Assembly (NCBI RefSeq): GCF_022179405.1
Contig: NZ_BPQT01000029.1
Span: forward strand, 1-64,000
From: Methylobacterium marchantiae
GTDB lineage: Bacteria; Pseudomonadota; Alphaproteobacteria; Rhizobiales; Beijerinckiaceae
Direction: 5' to 3'
Length of the DNA: 64,000 nt
In this document: positions 36,051-44,371 of the stretch, piece by piece
How the letters are laid out: each line of letters starts with the position of its first letter
Numbering within the stretch: position 1 is the first letter of the stretch
Translations under genes and position numbers: made by a program
The notes under the pieces: generated by a model
What the model was told of the DNA's origin: nothing
The model's database searches: none
Seen by the model: only the letters and a program-made list of their open reading frames with translations

Positions 36051-36263
36051 TCAATCCTCGAGATCGATGTCGAGGATCGCCATCGCGAAGTTGAACGAGC
36101 GGTCGCCGTCCTCGTCGTCCACGGAGACCACGCCGAGGAATTCCTCACCGATATAGACTTCGGCGGAATCGTCCTTCTTGGGTCGGGCCACGAGCCGGAT
36201 GTTCGCGTTGGCGAATGTCCGACGCATATAGTCCTGGACTTTCGTGATGTCGGTCTTGTTCAC
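36051..36263 (-). CDS. DUF3126 family protein
   Basis: A 70-residue soluble acidic protein (NKTDITKVQDYMRRTFAN, ARPKKDDSAEVYIGEEFLG, VSVDDEDGDRSFNFAMAILDIDLED), a near-complete match to the DUF3126 pattern of alphaproteobacteria. The GTG at 36263 has AGAGG nine bases upstream and gives the usual family length; the longer frame to 36341 is not supported. Function unknown. It lies 123 bases downstream of cysE on the same strand, a neighbourhood often seen for this family. Confidence 0.88.
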   Translation of the reverse strand: MNKTDITKVQDYMRRTFANANIRLVARPKKDDSAEVYIGEEFLGVVSVDDEDGDRSFNFAMAILDIDLED

Positions 36264-36386
36264 GCTTTCGCCTCTTGCTTCATCGGTGGTCGGTCGAGGC
36301 GGGACCGGCTCGATCCGTCCCGTGCCTCGCGGGATGGGCACCGCTTGCCATGCCGCTTCGCGCCGGGCAAGCGCGGGCGAACGGGT

Positions 36387-37247
36387 TCAGATGCCCTCGG
36401 CCATGTGGATGAACTGGTCGAGATTGACGAACTGGTCCATGGCGCGGGCCGGTTCGGCGCAACCGGCAGTGCCGACCACGCGGGCGGGCACGCCCACGAC
36501 GGTGGTATGGGCCGGAACCGGCCGCAGGACCACGGAACCGGCGGCCACGCGGGCATATTCGCCGACTTCGATGTTCCCGAGGATCTTGGCCCCGGCACCG
36601 ATCATGACGCCGCGGCGGATCTTCGGGTGGCGGTCGCTGCCCTGCTTGCCGGTGCCACCGAGGGTCACGGCGTGCAGGATCGAGACGTCGTCCTCAATGA
36701 CGGCGGTGGAGCCGACGACGACGCCGGTGGCGTGGTCGAGGAAGATGCCGCGACCGATCCGGGCGGCAGGATGGATGTCGGTCTGGAACACCTCTGAGGA
36801 CCGGCTCTGGAGATAGAGCGCGAGATCGCGGCGGCCGCTGGTCCAGTACCAATGCGCCAGCCGATGCGCCTGGATGGCGTGGAAGCCCTTGAAATACAGG
36901 ACGGGTTCGAGCGCCCGGCCGGCTGCCGGGTCGCGGTCGAGCACCGCACCGATATCGGCGCGGAAGCTGTCGCCGATCCGAGGGTCCGCGGCGATCGCCT
37001 CGTAGAACCCGTGCGCCACGAGCTCCGCCGGCAGCGAGGCATGGCCGAGCCGGGCCGCGACGCGGTGCGAGACCGCGGCTTCGAGGGTCGAATGATTGAG
37101 GATGGTCGCGACGATGAACGAGGCGAGCTGAGGCTCCTCGCGCACCACCGCCTCCGCCTCGCCGCGCAGGCGCGACCAGACGGGATCGACGGTCCCGGCA
37201 ATGGACTCGTGTCCGGATCCTGAATTCGGGAGAGGGCTGGCGGACAT
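36387..37247 (-). CDS. cysE: Serine O-acetyltransferase
   Basis: CysE makes O-acetylserine for cysteine synthesis. 286 residues: an N-terminal helical domain (WSRLRGEAEAVVREEPQLASFI), then the catalytic Asp/His region (LAHWYW, IHPAARIGRGIFLDHATGVVVG) and left-handed beta-helix hexapeptides (VSILHAVTLGGTGKQGSDRHPKI, VMIGAGAKILGNIEVGEYARVAAGSVV). The C-terminal tail (NLDQFIHMAEGI) ends in Ile, as needed to dock into O-acetylserine sulfhydrylase. A short inverted repeat lies 122 bases upstream. Confidence 0.95.
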   Translation of the reverse strand: MSASPLPNSGSGHESIAGTVDPVWSRLRGEAEAVVREEPQLASFIVATILNHSTLEAAVSHRVAARLGHASLPAELVAHGFYEAIAADPRIGDSFRADIGAVLDRDPAAGRALEPVLYFKGFHAIQAHRLAHWYWTSGRRDLALYLQSRSSEVFQTDIHPAARIGRGIFLDHATGVVVGSTAVIEDDVSILHAVTLGGTGKQGSDRHPKIRRGVMIGAGAKILGNIEVGEYARVAAGSVVLRPVPAHTTVVGVPARVVGTAGCAEPARAMDQFVNLDQFIHMAEGI

Positions 37248-37368
37248 GGATTCCTCCGCATCGCGGGGTCTTGATCGCAGGGTCTCGATCGCGAGATCTA
37301 CGGCATGCGGCGCGGCCTCGACAGCGCGACCGCCTCATACCGACCGTCTCGGCCTCGCCGGGAACGGA

Positions 37369-37390
37369 TACGGGAGAACACTCTCCCGTA
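37369..37390. promoter_or_regulatory. Perfect 8-base inverted repeat upstream of cysE
   Basis: Arms TACGGGAG (37369-37376) and CTCCCGTA (37383-37390) with a six-base loop sit between cysE and the regulator gene. There is no T-run. It could be a protein operator for cysE or a weak terminator for the upstream regulator. Its distance to the cysE start (122 bases) leaves both possible. Confidence 0.4.
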
Positions 37391-37489
37391 GGTCAAGAAG
37401 AGCCGGAGCACTCCGTTCCTTTCCCATGCCCTATAGCGTGGGGAAACGCACCTCGCGGATCAAGGGGCATGCGCCGTCTCGCCAGTCCG

Positions 37490-38407
37490 TCAGGCGGTGC
37501 GCCGGTAATCCACCGCTCCGAAACGCGTCTCGATCACGGCGGCGAGCCGATCGACCATCTCGTCCACGGGGATGTCGGACGTGTCCACCACCGCCGGGGC
37601 GCGGGCATAGAGCGGCTCGCGGCTGAGGAGCACGGCCCGCAGTTCCTGCATGGCCGAGGTGTGGTCGCCGGTGGTGGCGAGCTCGCCCTGGTCGCGCACG
37701 CGCTGCATGTGCTCTTCGGGCTTGGCCCGCAGCCAGACCGTGAAGAAGGCCTGGAGAAGCAGGTCGTAGGTGAGAGGTTCGGCGACGATTCCGCCGCTGG
37801 TGGCCAGGATCATCGGGCCGGGATGTTCGGTCAGGCGACGCAGGGCGGCCTGTTCGAGACGGCGATATCCCTCCTGGCCGTAGATCGCGAAGATCTCCTT
37901 CACCGACAGCGCGTTTTCGCGCTCGATCTCGGCGTTGAGTTCGATGAAGGTCCAGCCGAGGCGATCGGCCACTCGGCGGCCGAGGGTCGACTTGCCCGCT
38001 CCGCGCAGGCCCACCACGGCCACCCGAGGCAGGGGCGTCTCGCCGTTCGTCGGGGCATGTCCGGAGAGGATACCCTTCGCCAGCGCGATCTGCTCCGCCG
38101 AGGCCGTGGCGAGGAGATCACGGATCACGTGCCAATCCGGCGGCGTGTCCTGCACCGCGATCATGTCGTCGAGACGCACCCCCATCGCGTCCGCCACGCG
38201 GCGCAGCAGGATGATCGACACGTTGCCCTGCCCGCTCTCGAGCTGGGCGATGTAACGCTCCGACAGCCCCGAGGTCTGGGAGAGGAGCTTTCGCGACAGG
38301 CCGCGCACCGTCCGCGCGTGCCTGACACGCCGACCGAGCTCGGCCAGGAAGATTGATTCTTGTTCAGCCGCGCCGGCCATGCCGTCGTCCGTCTTCCGTT
38401 TTCGCAT
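37490..38407 (-). CDS. XRE regulator fused to a shikimate-kinase-like domain (BzdR/BoxR type)
   Basis: A 305-residue fusion: an N-terminal XRE helix-turn-helix (about 20-85: LAELGRRVRHARTVRGLSRKLLSQTSGLSERYIAQLESGQGNVSIILLRRVADAMGV) and a C-terminal shikimate-kinase-like domain (about 125-300). Walker A is GLRGAGKST (133-141). The shikimate-binding Asp region reads FIELNAEIE, so true kinase activity is doubtful. This architecture defines BzdR and BoxR, where the kinase-like domain binds benzoyl-CoA and relieves repression of aromatic degradation. No benzoate genes lie nearby. In-frame ATGs also exist at 38419 and 38380. Confidence 0.88.
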   Translation of the reverse strand: MRKRKTDDGMAGAAEQESIFLAELGRRVRHARTVRGLSRKLLSQTSGLSERYIAQLESGQGNVSIILLRRVADAMGVRLDDMIAVQDTPPDWHVIRDLLATASAEQIALAKGILSGHAPTNGETPLPRVAVVGLRGAGKSTLGRRVADRLGWTFIELNAEIERENALSVKEIFAIYGQEGYRRLEQAALRRLTEHPGPMILATSGGIVAEPLTYDLLLQAFFTVWLRAKPEEHMQRVRDQGELATTGDHTSAMQELRAVLLSREPLYARAPAVVDTSDIPVDEMVDRLAAVIETRFGAVDYRRTA

Positions 38408-38883
38408 TCCGGACCACACCGTCCCGAATGCCGATTGATCACACCATATCCCGCCGGGCGGCCCTGCTACAGCATCAATTCGTGCCGACAGGGTCTATCA
38501 CGGCCGGCGCGCATGCGGCGATCGCGTGTCGCGGTTCTCGGCGAGGATGAGAGCCGCGGCCACGCTTCGCAACCTTGAGGCCTGATCCCGAAGCTAGAGG
38601 TCCGACCCCCGAGTTCCGGACAGGCTCCCTCGCATTGCGAACCTCGGGCCCGCTATGCCGCACTGCACCATGTGAGCGCCGAGGGGCTCCGGCGCAAGCG
38701 GGGGATGCGCATACTCCACCTCAATCGGCGCGCAATTTGTCGCTTTTGCGAGTCCGGGCTTCGGGGGCGAGGCCCGTGCCGAATCCCGTAGCTTGCCAAA
38801 TCTCGTGGCCTGGCATCCCGAACGCCGGACCAGCCCTCGGGCCGGGTATCGTCCGTCCTGATCCTGAGGCTCGACCGTTCCGC
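38408..38883. other. Intergenic region without a supported gene
   Basis: About 475 bases between the BzdR-like regulator's start and the lytic transglycosylase stop. It is GC-rich but with no convincing frame. The long plus-strand frame starting at 38575 is mostly antisense to the transglycosylase. A TGATCA-centred palindromic patch at about 38436 may belong to the regulator's promoter. The rest shows no tRNA, hairpin-T-run or repeat that I can support. Confidence 0.5.
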
Positions 38884-39792
38884 CTACTGGCTCGACGGGA
38901 GTGCCGAAGCTTCCATCACCGTGCCGGGCGTCGGCGCCTTCTTCGCGATCACGGGCCGGCCGACCGAGGCGAGAGCGAGCGCCGAGGGACGGCGAGGCGG
39001 CAGCGGGACTTCCACGGTCTCGCCGAAGGCGACCTCCGCGGTGACCGCCGCGGCTGCCGGCTGAACCGCGGGATTCACGGACAGCGCCGCGAGTGCCGTG
39101 GTCTGGGGAGTGGCGACCGTCGCGTGGGCGGGGCCGATCTCGGCCACTGCCGGCGCGAAGCCGGAGAGCGCGGCCGGGCGGCGCGGCGGCAGCGGGACTT
39201 CGACCAATTCGGTCGGCACGGCCTGCAGGGTGGGGCTGGGAGCGTAGGCCAGGGCGGTGGCGGCCGCGGTGATGTTGGCATCGGGCTGCGCGTTGCGCGT
39301 GCCGCCGAAGCCGCGGTTGAAGACGTCGCCGAAGGCCGCGCCCGATTGCGGCGAGGCCGTCGTGGTATCCTCGAGGCCGGCGACGAGGGTGCCCTGGCGC
39401 TTGCCGGCGTAATAGTAGCCGCGATTATAGTAGGTATAGGCTTGGTGGATATTGCCCTTGGCGGTGCGATAGGCGCCGGCAAGATAAGCGATGCCGTAGC
39501 GAAGGTTGATCTTGGGGTCGTAGAGCCCCGCCGCGTCGCCGCGATAACCCAGACCGCGCGCGGTGGCGTGCTTGATCTGCATCAGCCCGAGGGCGCTGCC
39601 GCCCTTCGCATTGGGGTTGTAGTTGCTCTCGCGCTTGACGACCTGATGGACGAAACTCGCCGGAACGCCGTTTGCCTTGGCCTGCTCTTCGATCAACGCA
39701 TCGATGTTGTCGCGGGCCGGGGTGCCCTGGCCGAGAACCGGGCCCGGTAGCACGGCCGCAGCCACGGCGAGGAGCAGAAGGCGCTGATTCAT
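38884..39792 (-). CDS. Lytic transglycosylase (SLT domain)
   Basis: A 302-residue exported murein hydrolase with a signal peptide (residues 1-22, GPVLGQG). The SLT goose-lysozyme-like domain spans about 28-140: catalytic Glu in HQVVKRESNYNPNAKGGSALGLMQIKHATARGLGY, then DPKINLRYGIAYLAGAYR and HQAYTYYNRGYY. The long C-terminal region is Ala/Pro-rich and contains the repeat VEVPLPPRRP twice (about 195 and 265), a possible surface or protein-binding element. Start ATG 39792, where the signal peptide begins. Confidence 0.9.
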   Translation of the reverse strand: MNQRLLLLAVAAAVLPGPVLGQGTPARDNIDALIEEQAKANGVPASFVHQVVKRESNYNPNAKGGSALGLMQIKHATARGLGYRGDAAGLYDPKINLRYGIAYLAGAYRTAKGNIHQAYTYYNRGYYYAGKRQGTLVAGLEDTTTASPQSGAAFGDVFNRGFGGTRNAQPDANITAAATALAYAPSPTLQAVPTELVEVPLPPRRPAALSGFAPAVAEIGPAHATVATPQTTALAALSVNPAVQPAAAAVTAEVAFGETVEVPLPPRRPSALALASVGRPVIAKKAPTPGTVMEASALPSSQ

Positions 39793-40017
39793 TCGTAGAC
39801 CCGGTGGCGTCGTTCTTGATCTGACTGCCAGGGTCGAGGCCAATTGAGGCCGGAAGGCGGCTCCGCTGCCACGATTGTGGACGAGCGCAGCCGTTTCCCC
39901 GTGTGCTGTGGCGCACATGGCACAGGTGGCGCGGGACTGGTGAGGCGTGGATCGGCGGTTTCGCGAGCAATGCCAACGCTCTGAGGGGCGATGGCGATTC
40001 CCGCGGGGAGTCGCGCG

Positions 40018-40845
40018 TCAGCGGGTCAAGAAAAATTCTTCGACGGCTTCGGCGAACCCTTCGTCGTCGTTTGTCGCCGTCACCGTCGAGGCGGCCCGCT
40101 TCACCGCCTCTCCGGCGTTGCCCATGGCGACCGAAAACCCGCTGCGCGCGAACATCGGCACGTCGTTGGCCGCATCACCCAGGGTGGCGATCCGAGCCCG
40201 GGGGATGCCGAGGCGGCGGGCCATCTCGTCGACGAAGCTGCCCTTGCCTTGCCCGTGCGGCGTCACGTCGAGATAATAGGCCTGCGAGCGGTGGACGTCG
40301 GCGCCGTTCCCCAGGGCCTCGGCGATCCTGCTCTCGCACGCGGCGAGATGGTCGGCATCCGCGCTCACGCCGACGATCTTGGACGCCGCGTCGAGGAGCG
40401 GAGCCAGATCCGCGACGGTGGTGGGCTCCGCCCGGAGGGTCCGTCGCTCGAGATCGGTATAGGCCCCGTGCGGATTGCGCAGGTTCCATTGTCCCTTCGC
40501 GAAGACCCAGATGTCGAGGCCGAGCGCGCCGAGACCCCGTACGGCCTCGCGTGCCGTGTCCTCCGGGATGAGGTGTTCGGCGATGATGCTGCCGTCGGGC
40601 TCGATCAGGGTGCTGCCGTTGAAGGCACCGATCGGGTGCCGCAGGTCGAGATCGGCGATCAACGAGGTGAGCCCCATCGGCGGTCGGGCCGAGGCGATGG
40701 TGAAGCCGATGCCGGATGCTTCGAGCCGCCGGACCGCCTCTCTGCTGCGCCGTGTCAGAACCTTGTCGGAGGTGACGAGAGTGCCGTCCACGTCGGAAAT
40801 CACGAAGGCGATCCGCCGATCGCCGGAGAGGGGGCCCGATGTCAT
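40018..40845 (-). CDS. HAD-superfamily (Cof-type) phosphatase
   Basis: A 275-residue HAD IIB hydrolase. Motif I DVDGTLV (about 18-24), motif II TIASARP, motif III lysine in HGQGKGSFVDEMARRLGI, and motif IV ATLGDAANDVPMF are all present, plus the Cof-type cap. Such enzymes dephosphorylate sugar phosphates or flavin and pyridoxal phosphates. Its ATG (40845) overlaps the end of gntK by four bases (ATGA), so it is co-translated with gluconokinase and may act on sugar phosphates. Confidence 0.9.
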   Translation of the reverse strand: MTSGPLSGDRRIAFVISDVDGTLVTSDKVLTRRSREAVRRLEASGIGFTIASARPPMGLTSLIADLDLRHPIGAFNGSTLIEPDGSIIAEHLIPEDTAREAVRGLGALGLDIWVFAKGQWNLRNPHGAYTDLERRTLRAEPTTVADLAPLLDAASKIVGVSADADHLAACESRIAEALGNGADVHRSQAYYLDVTPHGQGKGSFVDEMARRLGIPRARIATLGDAANDVPMFARSGFSVAMGNAGEAVKRAASTVTATNDDEGFAEAVEEFFLTR

Positions 40846-41375
40846 TCTGTGTCCTGCGGAATCGACGCGTCGGGTTGCAAACCCAACGCGCGGAGGATCG
40901 TTGCCACGATCGCCTCCGCGCTGCCGGCGATGGGCACTGCCACGGCGCCCTCCTCCGGTGCCGGCGGCTCGAGGATGGCGAACTGGCTGTCGAGCAGGGC
41001 CGCCGGCATGAAGTGGCCGGTCCGGACCGCGACCCGTGTCGCGATCAGGTCGCGGTCGCCTTCGAGATAGACGATGCGGATGCCCGCCCGCCCCCGGACG
41101 AGCGCGTCGCGATAGGCCCGCTTCAGCGCCGAACAGACGAGGATGCCGGGTCTGCCGGCCGCGAGGCACGTGCCGATCCAGGCCGCCATGGCGTCGAGCC
41201 AGGGTGCGCGGTCGGCGTCGTCGAGGGCATGGCCCTCACGCATCTTGGCCACATGCTCGGGGGTGTGGAAGGCGTCGCCATCGACGAAGCCCCAGCCGAG
41301 GCTTTCGGCGAGCAGGCCGGCCACGGTGCTCTTGCCCGAGCCCGAGACGCCCATGACGATGATGACGCGGGGCAT
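40842..41375 (-). CDS. gntK: Gluconokinase
   Basis: A 177-residue gluconokinase (GntK/IdnK type) that phosphorylates gluconate to 6-phosphogluconate. P-loop GVSGSGKST (9-17), GWGFVDGDAFHTPEHVAKMREGHALDDADRAPWL, CSALKRAYRDALVRG and the C-terminal RTGHFMPAALLDSQFAILEPP are characteristic. ATG 41375 was selected because the P-loop must be near the N-terminus; the frame to 41444 adds 23 atypical residues. The downstream HAD phosphatase gene overlaps by four bases. Confidence 0.94.
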   Translation of the reverse strand: MPRVIIVMGVSGSGKSTVAGLLAESLGWGFVDGDAFHTPEHVAKMREGHALDDADRAPWLDAMAAWIGTCLAAGRPGILVCSALKRAYRDALVRGRAGIRIVYLEGDRDLIATRVAVRTGHFMPAALLDSQFAILEPPAPEEGAVAVPIAGSAEAIVATILRALGLQPDASIPQDTE

Positions 41376-41440
41376 GTCCGTTCCGGGTGCCCTTACCGTG
41401 TCCGAACCTGCCGCGTCCGAGCCTCTCGCGGATCCCGTCG

Positions 41441-42667
41441 TCAAGGCCTGGTCGTCCTGTCGGCGCCGGCGAAGACCCGGGGGCCCGTCACGCGGTCGCG
41501 CAGGCGTTGCGGCCCGAGCGCCATGGCGAAGAAATCGTATTCGCCGAGACGGTCATTGGCGAAGAGAAACTGGAAATGCATCCGGAACGGCCGCCATCGG
41601 ACCTTGATGTAGGTTTCGGAATCGATGATCTCGCGGAACTTGGCAGAGCGCACGAGCGGGTTGCGCGCCACCTGTCCGTCGAGATCGAGGGGCAGTCGCG
41701 CCACCGGGTCGAAATCGGGGAAGTTCATCCAGTCCTGCGGAGCGTAATAGTCGACCCAGACGATGCGGTCCGAGACGACGAGGCTCGCGATGTCCGATTG
41801 CACCCGGCGCGCCGCGCTCTGCAGGGCGACGATGGGGAGCCCCGAACCGAGGGTCAGCAGGGCGAGCGCTGTCGTCCCCGTCCCGACCACGGGGTCGGCG
41901 GCGAGCACGCGGGCGGCGACCTCCACGGCCGTGAGGGCGCCGGTGGAATGGCCCAGGATCACCACTTCGTCGAGGACGATTCCCTCCGCCCGGAACGTCG
42001 CGAGCCGGTCCACCACGAGGGCGGCGAAGGCATCGACACGCGCGTCGTAATCCGGCCGCCAGCCCTGCCCGTGCTGCCAGTTGAACACCCAGTCGTTGAG
42101 CAATTGCCAGAAGAAGGCCCTCTCGAGCAGGGCATCGAGGGACTTGATCCAGACGATGCCGACCATGAGGCCCAGCGGCACCGTCAGCCAGAACGGCCAG
42201 CGCAGACTGTGTCCGTACCCCTCCCCGAGATGGGCGTGGACCTGATGCGCGATCAGCCCGCTCACGAGGGTGAGAAGCAGGATCAGAAAGAGCGGATAGA
42301 GGATGACGTTGCCGTATTTCCAGTTCAGCCGGTAGAATCTCACCATCATGCCGGTGACGATGGCGTGGAGGCTGCCCAGGAACAGCAGGACGACGCTGAG
42401 GATGCGCCACCGGGCGAAATCCTTGAGCACGAGATCGTCCCAGAGCAGCACGTCGTAGCTCGTCTCCGCCCCCTCGACGGCCGGTTCGGCGGCGACCGTC
42501 CAGCGCTGGGAGAGCCCGTCCTTTCCCATCACCGCTCGTTCGAGGCGGCGCTTGGGCTGGCCGAACCGCTTGGCGTAGAGGGTCAGTTCGCGCACGAAGA
42601 GCATGCGGTAGCGCGTGCGCCCCTCCGGATCGTAGCCGGGCACATAGAAGACGTGCCGTCTTCGCAC
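41441..42667 (-). CDS. Membrane alpha/beta-hydrolase (lipase-like)
   Basis: About 408 residues from a GTG at 42667. The N-terminal hydrolase strand is HVFYVPGYDPEGR, membrane segments lie at about 100-125, 135-160 and 180-205, and the nucleophile elbow is VVILGHSTGALTAVEVAARV (GHSTG), placed after the membrane part. DYYAPQDWMNFPDFDP follows, and a C-terminal region holds the likely His (RMHFQFLF). Related to alphaproteobacterial lipase-like membrane proteins; the substrate is unknown. The start is uncertain: TTG 42760 and ATG 42955 are also in frame, but the region between carries an inverted repeat that looks non-coding. Confidence 0.75.
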   Translation of the reverse strand: MRRRHVFYVPGYDPEGRTRYRMLFVRELTLYAKRFGQPKRRLERAVMGKDGLSQRWTVAAEPAVEGAETSYDVLLWDDLVLKDFARWRILSVVLLFLGSLHAIVTGMMVRFYRLNWKYGNVILYPLFLILLLTLVSGLIAHQVHAHLGEGYGHSLRWPFWLTVPLGLMVGIVWIKSLDALLERAFFWQLLNDWVFNWQHGQGWRPDYDARVDAFAALVVDRLATFRAEGIVLDEVVILGHSTGALTAVEVAARVLAADPVVGTGTTALALLTLGSGLPIVALQSAARRVQSDIASLVVSDRIVWVDYYAPQDWMNFPDFDPVARLPLDLDGQVARNPLVRSAKFREIIDSETYIKVRWRPFRMHFQFLFANDRLGEYDFFAMALGPQRLRDRVTGPRVFAGADRTTRP

Positions 42668-43014
42668 GGGGCCGTGCCGGGAACTCTCCGCACAGGTAGT
42701 CCCGGCTCGAGAGTTCCCGGCGAGGTGGCCGCGCGGACCGTCGGGTATCGTATCAGACAATGGCGTCCTGCTCGTCGCATGGGCATCGTCGCAGGCGCCC
42801 CTGCTCACGATGGGGAAAATCGCATGGACTTCCGTCCAGCGTCGAGCGCTTTCGCTCGCGACCGGCGCGGAAGGATCGACGGTGCCGGCATGTGGGTAAC
42901 GGGGACGATCCGCACCGGTCCTGCCTTCGGGTCGGGAGTGTGACCGCCTCGCCACGGACAGTGACTCGGCTTTGGTTTAGGCAGCGGATGAGAGAAACCG
43001 ACAGGCGAAACTGC
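42668..43014. other. Divergent intergenic region with a perfect inverted repeat
   Basis: About 350 bases between the hydrolase and the export lipoprotein. It holds the perfect 12-base arms CCGGGAACTCTC (42677-42688) and GAGAGTTCCCGG (42709-42720) with a 20-base spacer, just upstream of the hydrolase's proposed GTG. This could be an operator or an mRNA-leader hairpin. No other supported feature. Confidence 0.55.
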
Positions 43015-44184
43015 ATGCGCACTCTGCCTATCGTCCTTGTCACCGCCCTTTCGGTGTCTGGATGCAACGCCTTCCTGCCGGCTGCGGGTCCCTCGACCTC
43101 GGCTGTGGTGGACGGGGCGGATCAGGCGACGAGCGAGGGCACCTTCGCCCGCTACGAACTCATCGACATGAGCTCCGCCGTGGTCGAGGCCATGCGCGGA
43201 CGCCCCCTCGACAGCCTGTTCGCATCCTTCGGCGACCATCGCGCTCCGGCGGAATCCGTCATCGGTATCGGCGACGCCGTGGCGGTCTCGGTGTTCGAGG
43301 CGGGATCGGGCGGTCTGTTCTCGGGACCTCTCACGGTCAATTCCTTCTCCGCCGGCTCGAAGGCGGCGCAGCTGCCCGAGCAGGTCGTTTCGCGCGACGG
43401 CGCGATCTCGGTGCCCTATGCCGGACGCATCAAGGTCGCCGGACGGCGCGCCCAGGACGTCCAGTCGCTGATCGAGACCGAACTCGCCGGCAAGGCGATC
43501 CAGCCGCAGGTCATCGTCACCGTGACCCGGGCGATCTCGCAATCGGTCACCGTGGGCGGCGAATCCATCGGCGGCGCCCGCGTCCCCCTCGGCTCCCAGG
43601 GCGACCGCATCCTCGACGTCATCGCCAGCGCCGGCGGCGTCAAGACGCCCGTCAACGAGACGTTCGTGCGCCTGTCGCGGGGCGGCACCACGGCGACGGT
43701 GCCGCTGACCACGGTGGTGTCGAACCCGAAAGAGAACATCTACCTGCGCCCCAACGACAACCTGACCCTCGTGCGCGACCCCCAGACCTTCCTGGCGGTG
43801 GGTGCCCTGGGTCAGGCGACCGAGATCGCGTTCCAGGCCGAGGGCATCACCCTGGCCCAGGCCCTGGCCAAGGCGCGCGGCCAGCGCGACGTCGATGCCG
43901 ATCCGACCGGGACCTTCATCTTCCGGTTCGAGCCGGCGGCCGTGGTGCGCCGCCTCAAGCCCGGAAGCCCGCTCCTCGGCACGCCGCTGGTGCCGGTGGT
44001 CTACCGGGTCGACATGCGCGATCCCAACAGCCTGTTTCTCACCCAGGCGTTCCGCATGCGCAATCGCGACATGATCTACGTCTCGAACGCGCCGTTCACC
44101 GAGATCAAGAAGGTGCTCTCCGTCTTCGCCGCAGCGGCCCAGCCGATCACCACCGGCGTCCGCGTCGGCAGCGCGATCGACTGA
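43015..44184 (+). CDS. Wza/KpsD-type polysaccharide export outer-membrane lipoprotein
   Basis: A 389-residue lipoprotein with a signal peptide and lipobox (VSGC, Cys17 or so). Poly_export domain (about 85-175: IGIGDAVAVSVFEAG, SRDGAISVPYAGRIKVAGRRAQDVQSLIETEL), then SLBB domains (SVTVGGESIGGARVPLGSQGDRILDVIASAGGV; FLAVGALGQATEIAF). It would form the outer-membrane exit for an exopolysaccharide. No Wzc/Wzx/Wzy partners are nearby, so the rest of the pathway is elsewhere. ATG 43015 fits the signal peptide; ATG 42988 is an alternative. Confidence 0.92.
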   Translation: MRTLPIVLVTALSVSGCNAFLPAAGPSTSAVVDGADQATSEGTFARYELIDMSSAVVEAMRGRPLDSLFASFGDHRAPAESVIGIGDAVAVSVFEAGSGGLFSGPLTVNSFSAGSKAAQLPEQVVSRDGAISVPYAGRIKVAGRRAQDVQSLIETELAGKAIQPQVIVTVTRAISQSVTVGGESIGGARVPLGSQGDRILDVIASAGGVKTPVNETFVRLSRGGTTATVPLTTVVSNPKENIYLRPNDNLTLVRDPQTFLAVGALGQATEIAFQAEGITLAQALAKARGQRDVDADPTGTFIFRFEPAAVVRRLKPGSPLLGTPLVPVVYRVDMRDPNSLFLTQAFRMRNRDMIYVSNAPFTEIKKVLSVFAAAAQPITTGVRVGSAID

Positions 44185-44371
44185 GATCGCCTCTGTCCTC
44201 GCGGGTCGGGACGGCCCTCAGATCGGCCCGGTCCGGCCAGGTGGACAGACCGGGGCACTTGCGTTCTGGCCGGCCTTGTCGCACGGCTCCGCGATGCCAT
44301 GGGAGCCGGGGGGTAACTCGCGGGGCTCGCTTGTCTTTCAGGGGGCCGGACGGGCGTTGGGGCGGGGCGAC

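Noticed and set aside
38575-39750. Plus-strand frame of 391 codons
   Set aside because: Antisense to the lytic transglycosylase, which has a signal peptide and SLT catalytic motif.
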